Position numbers and translations under genes: made by a program. Positions 23,781 through 34,290 of a DNA stretch of 64,000 nucleotides are shown here, in pieces (the stretch's first letter is position 1; each line of letters starts with the position of its first letter). The notes under the pieces were generated by a model. That model saw only the letters and a list, made by a program, of their open reading frames with translations, was not told the DNA's origin and made no database searches. This DNA is from Paralvinella palmiformis (lineage: Eukaryota > Annelida > Polychaeta > Terebellida > Alvinellidae): positions 718,501 through 782,500 of the forward strand of contig JAODUP010000114.1 of NCBI GenBank assembly GCA_025642065.1, written 5' to 3'.

Positions 23781-24329
23781 GAATTAATTTGTATACGGTT
23801 GCCTCTTATTCACAAGTAAATTTATTTTTTAGAAAATATCCACATTGGCCCCATTTCTTGAGACAAATCATTTAAATTGTTAATGCTGAAGCCCTTCAGC
23901 AAAAGATTGGTTACTGAACAATTAACATGTAATATAATAAATGACAAAGCAATTGACTTCATACCATTAAATATGAATTAAGACATAATATGATACTAAA
24001 TGAATGTATGATTGATGTATTATAATTGTCAAAGTCTTTATTAATATTCTTCTAAAAGATGTTGTACAGCATAATATACATTTGGATGTATAATGTTTTT
24101 GTTTGCTAAAATCAATAGCATGTTAAGTTTAACTTCCGCTACATCTATATGCATTGTACTTATTATTAGATTCATTATTAAATTAATGTTATACTAATAC
24201 ATAAGGATAGGAATACAGTTTGTTGCAATATGTAAATATACAAGTGGTACATACGACGAGGGTGACATACTTAATATACAAAAATATTATGCATAAGTCA
24301 CTCAAATAGTAAAAAAAGATAATTAAATG

Positions 24330-24391
<62 letters not shown>

Positions 24392-25204
24392 ATGTTTTAT
24401 GAGTGGGAGGTTTCTAATTGCGTGAGTGTTGATGTGGATGGTTCGATGAGTGGTTCTGTGGCAGAGTTGCATGTTTGGGTTTGATATGATTCAAAAAATC
24501 GTCTAATTTGTTTTTAATTTCTAGGAATCCACATATTGTAATTTAGAGTTTACCAAAGTAGTATGATCGATATATCGATCAATAAGTATCTATAGATCGA
24601 CAAACATGAATATACAATGATTTACTATTGTATCAATAAGTTTCAGTTGTCATAATTACAGATAGTGGTTTGATATATGGTTTAGATCTGTGTGCTTGGT
24701 TTCATTTTGATATCTTCAACTGTTGGTAAGTAGATTTCATAGACCACGGTTATTGAACCCGAGACAAATACCAAGGTCCACCCCAGGCTATTGTTATATA
24801 CCGCCAGTCAACTATATTCCGTATGTTAGGTTATATACGCTCGTTAAATGTTTAAAAACTGCTGTTGGGTGTTATTAATCTATGCCATTAATTGTAAAAT
24901 TATATATTTTTATCAAATTTTGTTAAATTAAGGGAACCATTCAGTCTCAGCAAATATGAATAAAATATGTAATTGCTCATAAAGGTGACACTTTACTCAT
25001 AAACTATACATGACACAATAGGTACAATAAACATTCCAAATTAATAGAAAGTAGCAATTATGACTCTCAGGGATGTCAGAATACACGACGGGAAGAAATG
25101 TCCACGACCACAATTATCATGTAGGTCACAGATGACTTAATCTACTTAATAACTACTGCTAACTACATCTAGTGACTCAGTAAACTCATTGGGATACAAC
25201 AGTA
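23781..25204 (+). repeat. downstream flank of GPCR unit 2
   Basis: Aligns with 10449-11800. A TGCATAAGTCACTCAAATA segment lies at 24290, then (TA)n at 24332-24388, then GATGAGTGGTTCTGTGGCAG near 24443. Non-coding. Confidence 0.7.
23936..23941 (+). terminator. candidate polyadenylation signal, GPCR copy 2
   Basis: AATAAA about 156 bp after the stop, in flank alignable to the copy 1 signal at 10625. Confidence 0.35.
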
Positions 25205-25346
25205 CTAAACAATCTCCACAACCTCCAAAGGTAATGAAGCGAAGTCAAAGATGAAACAACCTTCATATATGCCCACGCCGAGATTCGAACACGGGTGGTA
25301 GTGATCTCTAGTCCAACACGGTACCGCTAGACCACAGAGGCACCCT
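25205..25346 (-). mobile_element. tRNA-derived SINE (family II), minus strand
   Basis: Reverse complement of the family at 19151 and 36411. On the minus strand it reads GCCTCTGTGGTCTAGCGGTA (A box), then CGTGTTCGAATCTCGGCG (B box) and the TTTCATCTTTGACTTCGCTT body. The ordered boxes are well kept. The overlapping 85-codon open frame is not a gene. Confidence 0.85.
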
Positions 25347-25689
25347 CTCTCCACACGGAATTTCACTCTACGTTTTTCTTTAGCTATTTCAATGACACAT
25401 GAGGCTGTTTGGTCCAAATGTATTGTAATATACGTAAATAGGTTTATTTTCCCCGAAATCATGTTTGGCTGACTCTTGTCTACATTGTTATAAACAGTTT
25501 GTGTAAAATAGTGTTAGCCTTTAGGAGTTTCCGATTTATAAAATATGCTGCAGTTGGCATTTCGTACGACTAAATTATTTAAAACAAAATTGTATTTGTT
25601 CTCCATTTGAATCAGTTTGTTAACGTATGAAGGACAAGCTAACGTTATTAAAATAGTTTATATAATTAACTTAGGTTAAGCCAACATAC
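25347..25689. other. non-coding DNA of unit 2
   Basis: Corresponds to the 12.3-12.65 kb part of unit 1. The shared CGTTATTAAAATAGTTTA segment is near 25641. Confidence 0.5.
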
Positions 25690-25880
25690 TACAATAGCAA
25701 TTCACTCAGAAGGTTCCAAGACAATACACTACTGCAGTAAATCATCCTTAAGATATCATGCCAAAACACTACAATAAGAAATCGTCCATAAGATATTATG
25801 GCAACACACTACAGTAGTAAATCACCTTAAACATGACATAAAAACATAATACACTGGGAAATCATCCTTAAAGTGTCATT
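25690..25880 (+). repeat. minisatellite with 40-bp unit
   Basis: At least four imperfect tandem copies at about 40-bp spacing, beginning near 25701, 25741, 25781 and 25821. Each contains an ATCNTCCNTAAGATAT-like start and an ACACTACAGTAGTAA-like end. The paralogous, more degenerate array is at 12645-12810. Confidence 0.75.
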
Positions 25881-27299
25881 ATACCAGTAGGAAATAACTG
25901 AAGGATTTTAGGATAAGAAAAGCAACACATAATACACAAAACCTGTTCCAGGTTCAATAAATTGCGAACAATACACTTAGGTACAAAATGCGAAGTAACA
26001 ATCTCTATCAAATTATATTTTCTTCAAAATGAATCAATGACTCTGCTGTTAGTGGACTCGAATTGTGATCCATTAGTACATCTCCACAATAATAATATAA
26101 TGGGACATATGTTATGTCAAACTGCCCAGTCTGAAATTAATATATATTTTTATGAAACTTCTCATTTATGTATATAAGCATATTAATATGCTTTGGTTTA
26201 ATAATTGTTACCATGAGTCTATTCTATTATATTGTTACGAGACAGATAATATTCATGTGTATGTGTGCGTGCGTTTTTGTGTGTGCGCCCGCCCACATAC
26301 ACATGTACACATTCATATTAACAATCAAACTTAGAATATACTTTAATTATAACACTTTTGTTTTTAAAAGTTTGCTTCATATCAATGTTCAAATTTAAAT
26401 TTATTAACTAAAAGGTGATTTTAATTACTTCCAAGACACGTAACTTGAAAGTTAATATTGGTTACTTTTAATATCTCCAAATGAACTGACACAGTGATAT
26501 TTTATGTTATTCACACGATAATGAATATTAAATATATTCTACTTTAATACATGCTAATACAACGTATATATGTGTTTTGTTTATTACACGGATGTTAAGA
26601 TATCATCTCATCATTATAACAAAATTATTGATTCTTTCAATGACTAAGACGGCTGTTATTTAAGACTCTCTTGGTATATTTATGTTTGCCAAAAAACCTG
26701 TAAATTATTTGATAGGAAATATGACGTGCACAGATGAAGGTATGTCTTGAATAAGAAGACAGCTAAGTTAGTTATTGGTGTTGTATAGTATTTGTGCAGT
26801 GGATATTGTATATTGTTCGTACTTTTGCATAATGCATTACATATCTTTTGATTATATAAAAGACCAATAATTAACCTTCCACAGGTATTTAGTAGAATAA
26901 ATTGTCATGGATAAATATATCTTTATCTTATGAGTTTTCCATTCTAGTAGGTCCTTGCTTGTAATAGATGTAACATTTGAATGGGACTTCCCCTTTTCCG
27001 GGGTTTACCTATCAGTTGATCAGTATAAACTGATTATACCATCATCGCCTTCAGATGGATCGTAGTACGATGTAAACTGTATTCATTCAGTACTGTGTCA
27101 TGTATGATATATGTTTTTTTTTTAAATTTTGTATGTTTTTATATGCGTCATGATAAAATGGCGCATTAGGCATTAGGCAGGAACGAATTGCTTATTTATG
27201 CAGGTAAAATTTAGTGGAGATAAGAAAAAGGCACACGATCGACTGGAGACGTCACACGGGAGGTGAATGCGGTAACAGCTAGTGCATCTTATAATTTGA
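25881..27299 (+). repeat. non-coding DNA of unit 2
   Basis: Aligns piecewise with 12810-14000, for example ACGGCTGTTATTTAAGA at 26648. No coding potential recognised. A T/A-rich patch lies at 27113-27130. Confidence 0.6.
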
Positions 27300-27312
27300 A
27301 GTATGTGTTGTT

Positions 27313-28075
27313 ATAAATAATAATAATAATAATAATAACAATGTATATTTAATTTAATGCAACAAAGGCACGGATTACAGTTACAAGTGTTTCTTGTGTC
27401 AAGAATGTTTTTAAACAGTGGATGTTCTTAAGATGGAAGTAGGCTGCTCGGCATTGTGATGTGACATGTTCATACATGTTAATATATTGGCAAAAAATAC
27501 CCCTATATTTTTACTGACTCATTACGGGTAATCGAAGATGCACCCATCTGTAATGCTGGTGTCGTTAAGGGTTTAACACAAAGTGGTGATGCCAAATATC
27601 TAATATTTGTTTTATTATCATTAAGTTTTAGAAGATTTTGAGTCATCCATAGCCGAATATCAGCAATACAATGATCTAAAGATTTTAAGGAAGAGGAGAA
27701 ATTTAACTCATTGTCAGGATCCAGTGATATATACAGCTGTGTGTCATCAGCATACAAGTGATATTTAACCATGATCCCAAGAGGACGGGTATGCATTGTG
27801 AAAACCAGAGGACCAAGAACTGACCCTTGTGGTACACCAGTTAACAAATATGAACGTTAATTTAAATACCATGAATAGTTGCTATCTGGGAGCATTGTTT
27901 TAGATAGAATAGAAATGATTCAAGTACTTTGCCAGGAAGGTGAAACAAGTCTTTTAATCCAGAGAAAAGTGCATTATGGTCAACTCTATCAAATACAGCA
28001 GACAGGTCCAGAAGAACAATTATTACTGACTTACCTTGATCAATTGACATCATAATATCGTTTCCCCCCGAAGTA
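27313..28075 (-). pseudogene. CR1/L2-like LINE reverse transcriptase fragment, internally deleted
   Basis: The minus-strand frame at 27503-27847 contains [14 protein letters not shown] and [11 protein letters not shown], the RT core motifs with the catalytic YADD. The frame at 27862-28053 has an IIVLLDLSAVFDRVDHNALF block with the first catalytic Asp. A frame break lies between them near 27850. On the lower-coordinate side the coding sequence stops after a GCCTTTGTTGCA segment. It jumps to an ATTAAATATACATTGTTATT(ATT)n end resembling the LINE 3' terminus, so roughly 600 bp of ORF and 3'UTR are missing. Closely related to the copy at 41050-43220. The copy is dead. Confidence 0.88.
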
Positions 28076-28660
28076 AGGCTGTTTCAGTGCTGTGACCACT
28101 TTTATATGCATACTATAGTGATCCATTAAGGTTATTATTGATTAAATATTCGTTTAGATATTATGTTACAACTAGTTTAAGTCAATCACCTGTACTTCGC
28201 TTTGTATGTGTAACTGAATAGTGCAGGTGTGTAAACATGACGTAACACACACATTAATTCGATAAGTATTAGTCATTTAGAACAAATGGCCTGATAGAAC
28301 TCGATAAACAGATATAAAGGTAGCTTATTTATTATTCCTTTGATGGACTATCTTTTAAATATCAGCAAGTCATAACTATGAAAACCATACAAAAAGTCAA
28401 ACGTGAACCTTGATAGATAATGTTCAAACATGAGCTGCTGGTCTCACATTAAAATGATAAATTAATAATTTTCTAATTTTGACAACAGTACTAAAACACA
28501 ACAAACAAGAAATTGATAAAACAGGTTATTGAACAAATACATCTCATATGTTATTTCAGCATAACATTTTCTGTAATAGTTCTAAAAGTTGTTCGATTAA
28601 AAAATTCTGTTCTTAACATATTATTTTATTAATAGAATATGTGTTTTGTCCTTTCGAATA

Positions 28661-28697
<37 letters not shown>

Positions 28698-28725
28698 CAT
28701 GTGTATGTGTGTGTGCGTATGTGTG
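28076..28725. other. non-coding DNA with (GT)n
   Basis: Includes a remnant of LINE-like sequence to about 28160, non-coding sequence aligning with about 16170-16230 near 28500-28560, and (GT)n at 28663-28725. Confidence 0.55.
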
Positions 28726-28891
28726 TTTAGGGTACATATAAAGAGGCAACAGGCACAGAGCATCAACATATCTAAACATCCTTCGAGACCTACTTCCATA
28801 AATCTAAATACAAATACAACTATACGTACATTAATCTAAAAATAAAATGTTCCATACCTCCACATATTGATAGATGTATGCGTATACCTAA
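28726..28891 (+). repeat. LTR-like direct repeat, left copy
   Basis: 166 bp repeated at 29601-29765 with only a handful of differences. Ends are TTTAGGG and ACCTAA, a short imperfect inverted terminus. It contains CATATAAAG near the start and AAAATAAAA near position 115. These could be a TATA box and a polyadenylation signal if this is a miniature LTR. No TG...CA ends are evident. Confidence 0.6.
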
Positions 28892-29600
28892 GCATGTGTC
28901 TGGTCTACTCATCAGCCTGTGGGAACCAGCTAATTCGCTTTTCGTACGCGACAAATATGTCACGCCCACAGGAAAGCGGCTACATGCAGACTACGTACAA
29001 AAAGCGGAAGCACGTAAACACATACCATTTGATACCAGAGCTCGCAGCAAATAACACGTGCGTGTGGTTCAATGGTGACTTGCTACATACATATCATAAC
29101 TATTTTGACACCACAGTTTACATTCAACAGTAATTTTCTGTGGTCCAAAAGAAACCTGTATATAAAACATTTCGACACCTCAGATGTTGACCTCAGCTTT
29201 ATTCTGGGTTCGAATAACTGAATAAATCCTACCTATATGAACCATGTATCAATACACGTCCGACTGGTCTGGCGTCGAAGTTCTTCTCTAACCTAAGTGA
29301 AAATGTAAGCCTTTTATATACTCATAATATGGGAAAAAACTCTGTCCGCAGCTTAATACCCATGGAGATGACTGCCGGAGTAACAAACGACTCCACGAGT
29401 ATAAATCCATCAAGCAGCATTGTATGAATTAATAGGTCGTTTCGCCAGACCACATAAGAGGACAACAATATAGATTCTACATTATACATAACAAAGCTAA
29501 TAAACTCAAACATGTTGTAATAACACATAACTTTCTTACATTGGTGTAATAAGGAATCTGGATGGAAATAGATAAGATGTCTGGCACGGGCAATGTGCGT
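28892..29600. other. 709-bp interior between direct repeats
   Basis: Flanked by the 166-bp direct repeats. It is less AT-rich than its surroundings. Contains an 88-codon open frame (28867-29133, overlapping the left repeat) and a 100-codon minus-strand frame overlapping the right repeat. Neither has recognisable motifs. No gag, protease, RT or integrase signature was found. Confidence 0.5.
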
Positions 29601-29765
29601 TTTAGGGTACATATAAAGAGGCAACAGGCACAGAGCATCAGCATATCTAAAGATCCCTCGAGACCTACTTCCATAAATCTAAATACAAATACAACTATAC
29701 ATCATTAATCTAAAAATAAAATGTTCCATACTTCCACATATTGATAGATGTATGCGTATACCTAA
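29601..29765 (+). repeat. LTR-like direct repeat, right copy
   Basis: Second copy of 28726-28891, followed directly by GT-rich sequence as is the tract preceding the left copy. Differences include CAGCA for CAACA and CCCTCG for CCTTCG. Confidence 0.6.
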
Positions 29766-29929
29766 TGTGTATGCATTTGTATGTGTGTGTATGTGCGTGT
29801 GTGTGTGTTGTATGACATAAAGAACCGATCTATAAAGTATGTTTTATATTTGGTGAGCCTTCAAAGGAAGAGTACATGGAATACCCATGCACTAAATACA
29901 TAATATTCAACAATATATTCCTGTTGAAC

Positions 29930-30116
29930 GCACAGGACACCCATATTTTTAGTGGAACAGCTTGCCTGATAAAGTAGTGGAGGCTCACAGTACACAATCT
30001 TTTGAGAGGAGTCTAGATAAACACTGGAAGGATCAGGATCTGATTTTTAGTTACGAGGCAGCACTGAGATTGGGTCACAAAGCTATTTATGAACTAACAG
30101 CCCCAAATTGTTGCTA
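29930..30116 (+). pseudogene. C-terminal fragment of a second LINE family
   Basis: An open frame from NSLPDKVVEAHSTQSF to LTAPNCC and a stop spans about 29959-30116. The NSLP(D/E)xVVxAxSxxxFKxxLDxxW pattern is the usual C-terminus of CR1/jockey-type LINE ORF2 proteins. This differs from the WLPVRQRIHFKI family elsewhere in the window. The N-terminal remainder is absent. It lies where unit 2 differs from unit 1 (compare 16390), so it is a unit-specific insertion or a segment lost from unit 1. Confidence 0.75.
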
Positions 30117-30189
30117 AAATTTAATGAAGATCTGGACACACAGGACTAACAACCTACGTTCAGTATCTATCTAAGTAAACCTAAGTAAA

Positions 30190-30680
30190 AACGAGGATAG
30201 ACTTTACTAGTATTAATTATGTTGACGTGTGAAATGAAATGATCTAATGCATAAGTGTATAGTAATATCCATGATCTATATATTATCTATGACCAACCAT
30301 CAAGCAGACACTGGCCCTAAATGCTAATGGGATCGATATGGACCATTCCAGGTTGGGGAGGGATGCTTTCACTTTCGTCGTATATTCGCGCACAAAGACA
30401 CCACCATTAGGACTGGTTTTATAATCACCAGAAAGACGTTTCTTTAAATGGACATCAACCGAGTAAGCTCTCATTAAGATAGTATCTATGAAGAATATAT
30501 AAGTCCTTTGAAAACGTTGTAGTCAATAGTAAAGAGTAAATTCTTTCATCACTTCGTATTCTTTATAGATCGCGGTCTTTGAACTGTCTATGACCATTTA
30601 TATAGAGCACTTAACACAGGAAGTTATCAGGAATATGTTATTCAGTGACTTCACTGTAACAAACAGCCAAAGATTTATGC
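30190..30680 (+). repeat. 3' anchor block of tandem duplication, copy 3
   Basis: Aligns with 16490-17050 and 5130-5410. Shared segments include GACACCACCATTAGGAC, GACATCAACCGAGTAA and TATTCTTTATA. Non-coding. Confidence 0.8.
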
Positions 30681-31577
30681 GTGTCATTCCGCCTGGACGA
30701 ATATTATCTATTGACATACTAGTCAAGCTGTTAATTGGAACACACCCATTACCCATCTCCAGATCCAGCACTCTATCCAAAATTAGCAGAGACTAACATC
30801 GAATATTGTGAGAGAAAACATTTGCGATGCAAGGTTGAAAGTCTCACATACGTAAAGGTTATGGGAAGCAAATCTTAAATAAAAAGTTATATAAATGCCA
30901 ACATGAATTTGTGTTGCTTCTTGTATTTTACTTTTGAGAGACCATAATGACTATAGTTATCTTGTACTTGAGTTCATCTTGCACGATGGCGCCATTTCTA
31001 TACGCAGCATTATTTGTGTAAAATGCAGCATTTAAAACTGGGACTTCAATACTAAACATGATATCAGCGAGGTTTCAGCAGGCAGATATTACAAACATAT
31101 GGCCCACTGAGTGCCATTTGGGTATCTAAACATAAATTCAGCGTCCAAAAGAACATTCTCGCTTTCACCTTTCGACTTAAAAATTGGTATGTTTCATTTT
31201 ATCAAATGAACCAGGTTCCAAGTAACGCTATATTCCGTTTCATAAATGGTAACAAATCATATTGACTAATAGGCTAACAAATAATTTAGACTTAAATGTT
31301 AATATTCTGGTCATTGAACTTACTGAATTTTTCTAATATTGCTATACAGGATCTAATCAAAGGAAGTAAATGGAGTTTCTTCTACGTTCAATTCCAATGA
31401 CATCATAGATATCCCAATCAAATGAACTAAACAGAATTTCGACATTTATCAAATAACCAGAGTTACAACCACATATACCAAATAATATACTTTTAAGTAA
31501 GAACTATTTACATACGACTTTGGTTTTAATATACTTTGTCCATGAACTATCTATAATTTGAGCTGACTCAGAAATAA
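30681..31577 (+). repeat. distal non-coding part of unit 2
   Basis: Aligns with 17450-18070 of unit 1, for example AAAGGTTATGGGAA at 30855 against AAAGGTCATGGGAA, and GAGTTCATCTTGCACGA near 30970. No genes. Confidence 0.65.
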
Positions 31578-32100
31578 TAATAATAATAACAATAATAACA
31601 ATAATAACAATAATAATAATAATAATAAACATTGTAACAAATACTAGAAAATATGATCATATCACCCCAATTCTTCAAAAACTACATTGGCTACCTGTTA
31701 GACAGCGTATCCATTTTAAGATTCTGTTAATAACTTATAAATCTATTAATGATATGGCACCAGAATACCTGTGTGAACTGGTTTCCATTAGAAAGTCATC
31801 CCGAAAACTCAGGTCATCCAGTCAGATACTATTGCAGGTGCCAGTGTCTCGGCTCAAGTCATATGGTGATTGTGCATTTAGTGTTGCAGCCCCCAATTTG
31901 TGGAATAAGTTGCCGGCAAATATTAGAAATTCGTCGTCTCTTGGAAATTTTAAGTCTCTTCTAAAAACACACCTATTTAAGGTCGCTTTCACAGATAAAT
32001 AATTATTATCTTTTAAATCATTACAGGGTTTTTACATACATTATATGGGGTATTATTATATTACATATTATTTGTACAGCGCCTTTGTACAGCGCTTTAT
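31578..32100 (+). pseudogene. CR1/L2-like LINE 3' fragment, plus strand
   Basis: An (AAT)n/(AAC)n tract (31578-31628) leads into the last roughly 110 codons of the LINE ORF2. The sequence includes ITPILQKLHWLPVRQRIHFK, then APEYLCELVSIRKSSRKLRS and FSVAAPNLWNKLPANI, stopping at 32000-32002. A short 3'UTR with TACAGCGCC follows. It is the same family as the minus-strand copies at 41050-43220 and 46030-46680. The part that is missing here roughly complements what remains in the 27313-28075 fragment. The first frame is open, but the copy is heavily 5' truncated. Confidence 0.9.
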
Positions 32101-32200
32101 TAAATATACATTATTATTATTATTATTATTATTATTATAATATTTTATATAGCGCCTTATTCAACTTGAATTGCCCTAAGGCACTTTAGATTTAAAAGGT
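32101..32200 (-). mobile_element. SINE/LINE tail in opposite orientation joined through (ATT)n
   Basis: After the (ATT)n that ends the plus-strand LINE, the sequence continues as the reverse complement of a SINE-like tail. On the minus strand it reads AAAGTGCCTTAGG, then AATAAGGCGCTATATAAA. Two tails thus meet at one trinucleotide tract. Confidence 0.6.
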
Positions 32201-32264
32201 AGTTAAGACATATTCGGAGCCTCATATTATAGCACAAACACATTTATGCATTTATAAAAGAATG

Positions 32265-32360
<96 letters not shown>

Positions 32361-33204
32361 CCTCACGAATTCTCTATTGGAAGTAAACAAAAATGACAAG
32401 AAACTGGGCATCTTAAAATACAATTGCATGCGAATAATTTCCTAACTTCTATATAGCTCTCTTTGAATGTGGATGTGGGCGTGTGCGGGTGCATTTGACT
32501 GAATTTCCTTGCTTATTTATAAAAGAAACAATTATTTGTGTTCAGTGTAAAAAACATTATTTTAATTACATAACGATTTCTTTTTGTGAGATTAAATGTG
32601 ATAGAATTCTAGGTAATGTCAAAGACGAAAATAATAGTTATCGTCTTCCCGTATCTGTTACAAAGAACATATTTACATATGTGTAAGGAGTGACGATGGT
32701 AACTAGTTGTTTCAATTAAAATATGACAATGTTCCGTTAATTGGGTTCTTGATCTTTAAACATAGAAGGGGCACAACAGTGATGTCCAGCCAATTAAAAG
32801 ATAACATACGATCTATTCTATTATTTATAACCCCCATCTCACACTCATATTTTCACAGAAAGAAAGAAACACCTTAATATTAATTGACTTCATTTGTGCA
32901 GGAAAACGTAACATTAGAAGAGTTTTAAGTTCGATTTGGAATGAATGCAAGTAAACAATCTCATGTTTTAAACTAGTAATTGGGTATGATCTTCGTACAA
33001 AAACGTGTTTTAATATAGCCAAAAAATCATTATTATTACTCCCTTGTTCGCTAGTGAAAATGTTAACACGCTTCTACTGTAGTTGTTATTGTTATACCAA
33101 TACAGTATTGTTATCGAACGTCAGTTTGAAGTAAACCCACTAGTGACACGTAATCAGATGGCAACATCGGTTTTTAAATAGTTATCTAACACGTATAATA
33201 AAAG
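32201..33204. other. non-coding boundary of units 2 and 3 with long (TA)n
   Basis: (TA)n at 32269-32359, about 45 units. Sequence just after it (CGAATTCTCTATTGGAA) aligns with 18460 of unit 1. From 32640 it aligns with 19485 and 36873, marking the start of unit 3. Confidence 0.65.
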
Positions 33205-33565
33205 AGATAGATGTGCGGTCACAGAACAGATAAGGACTTTGTAAGCTTGGCTTATCACAAAGCAGTTTTATATCGATTATTAGAAGCCTCCAAATCTTAT
33301 AGTGATGACATAGAGCTCTTCGGGTATATCCTAGCTACCTCAGTGTCGAATATATTTCTCTAGACAGCTGACTATCACGTTCTCATTAACATATAACCTA
33401 GAAGATGAACAGCGATGGACAAGTAGATCACCAACAACACTCGGATAGCTCTGTTAAAGGCTAATTTGACGTCAACGTCTGTTATGAGTAATATTATTTA
33501 CGAAGTATCTAACACCATTATCGGCTAACATGAATAACAGACTGGTCAGTGGAAATAAGTTGAAG
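33205..33565 (+). promoter_or_regulatory. conserved 5' block of unit 3
   Basis: Homologue of 6290-6616 and 20165-20537. It shares ATCACCAACAACACT with unit 1 and CAGTGGAAATAAG..TGAAGAC with unit 2. It stops at GAAGAC, just short of where the donor site lies in units 1 and 2, and is fused to the TM6 part of the receptor gene. Confidence 0.55.
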
Positions 33566-33835
33566 ACTTGAGGGAATTAAGCAGTAGAACTTCCATCATG
33601 TTAGAGAGCTTTGGCCTAGCTTTTGTTGTCTTGGTAACGCCAAATGTTGTAGTACGTATCGTTTATTTTGCACGGAAAGAAAATATCTTCGAATCAATGG
33701 ATCCAGTTATGATATTCTTACGTGAAATAGTTCAAATACTGGAACAGATAAATAATTATATCAACTTTTCTTATGCATATTGCGTGGAATGAGATCAAGA
33801 TTGTTACTCAAAGAAGACGCACATGAGAATAATTT
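33566..33835 (+). pseudogene. GPCR copy 3, TM6-TM7 remnant
   Basis: Starts in the third-loop/TM6 part of the receptor and runs through TM6 (VVLVTPNVVVRIV) and the third extracellular loop to the TM7 start (FLREIVQILEQINNYINF). A one-base length change then shifts the frame (SYAYCVE, stop) where the intact copies have FFLYILCSK. The remaining tail (matching KIVTQRRR, about 33794-33820) is out of frame. Everything from the splice donor to TM5, some 3 kb in unit 2, has been deleted. It cannot encode a receptor. Amino acid changes in the TM6 stretch exceed those between the two intact copies, consistent with relaxed constraint. Confidence 0.9.
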
Positions 33836-34054
33836 GTTTATTTTTCTTCAGAAGTAAAATATTTTAGGTTGTTCGACGTTAGTCCTTTTTCTGGAAAACC
33901 ATTAATTGAAAATGTTTATGGTAATGAAATATGTCAGCATAGTTGAGGAGAACATAATGAGATCTATTGAGGAAATAGTTATTACTTAGTTATTTTTAAT
34001 AGTTATTATTGACTTATTAACATTCAACATGACAAATGAATAAACAAACGGCTG

Positions 34055-34140
<86 letters not shown>
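33836..34140 (+). repeat. downstream flank of GPCR unit 3 with (TA)n
   Basis: Diverged match to the flanks of the intact copies. (TA)n at 34060-34141, interrupted by TTTT near 34096. Confidence 0.6.
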
Positions 34141-34141
<1 letters not shown>

Positions 34142-34143
<2 letters not shown>

Positions 34144-34245
34144 ATTAAGCAATATATGTTTGATAAGTTGATAGTCAGGGATAATAATATTGTAAAGCGC
34201 CTTAGAGCAGCTTCTAGCTGAATAGGGCGCTATATAAATATCACA

Positions 34246-34290
<45 letters not shown>
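34142..34290 (+). mobile_element. 5'-truncated SINE (family I) tail
   Basis: GGGATAATAATATTGTAAAGC and GGCGCTATATAAATATCACA match the tail of the SINE at 1188-1505, followed by (TTA)n at 34246-34288. The tRNA-like head is missing. The fragment abuts a (TA)n. Confidence 0.75.

Noticed and set aside
28867..29133. 88-codon frame between the direct repeats
   Set aside because: No motif, and it begins inside the left repeat. It does not resemble gag, protease or RT.
28726..29765. Autonomous LTR retrotransposon
   Set aside because: The 709-bp interior has no retroviral-type domains and the repeats lack TG...CA ends. Kept only as an LTR-like direct repeat.
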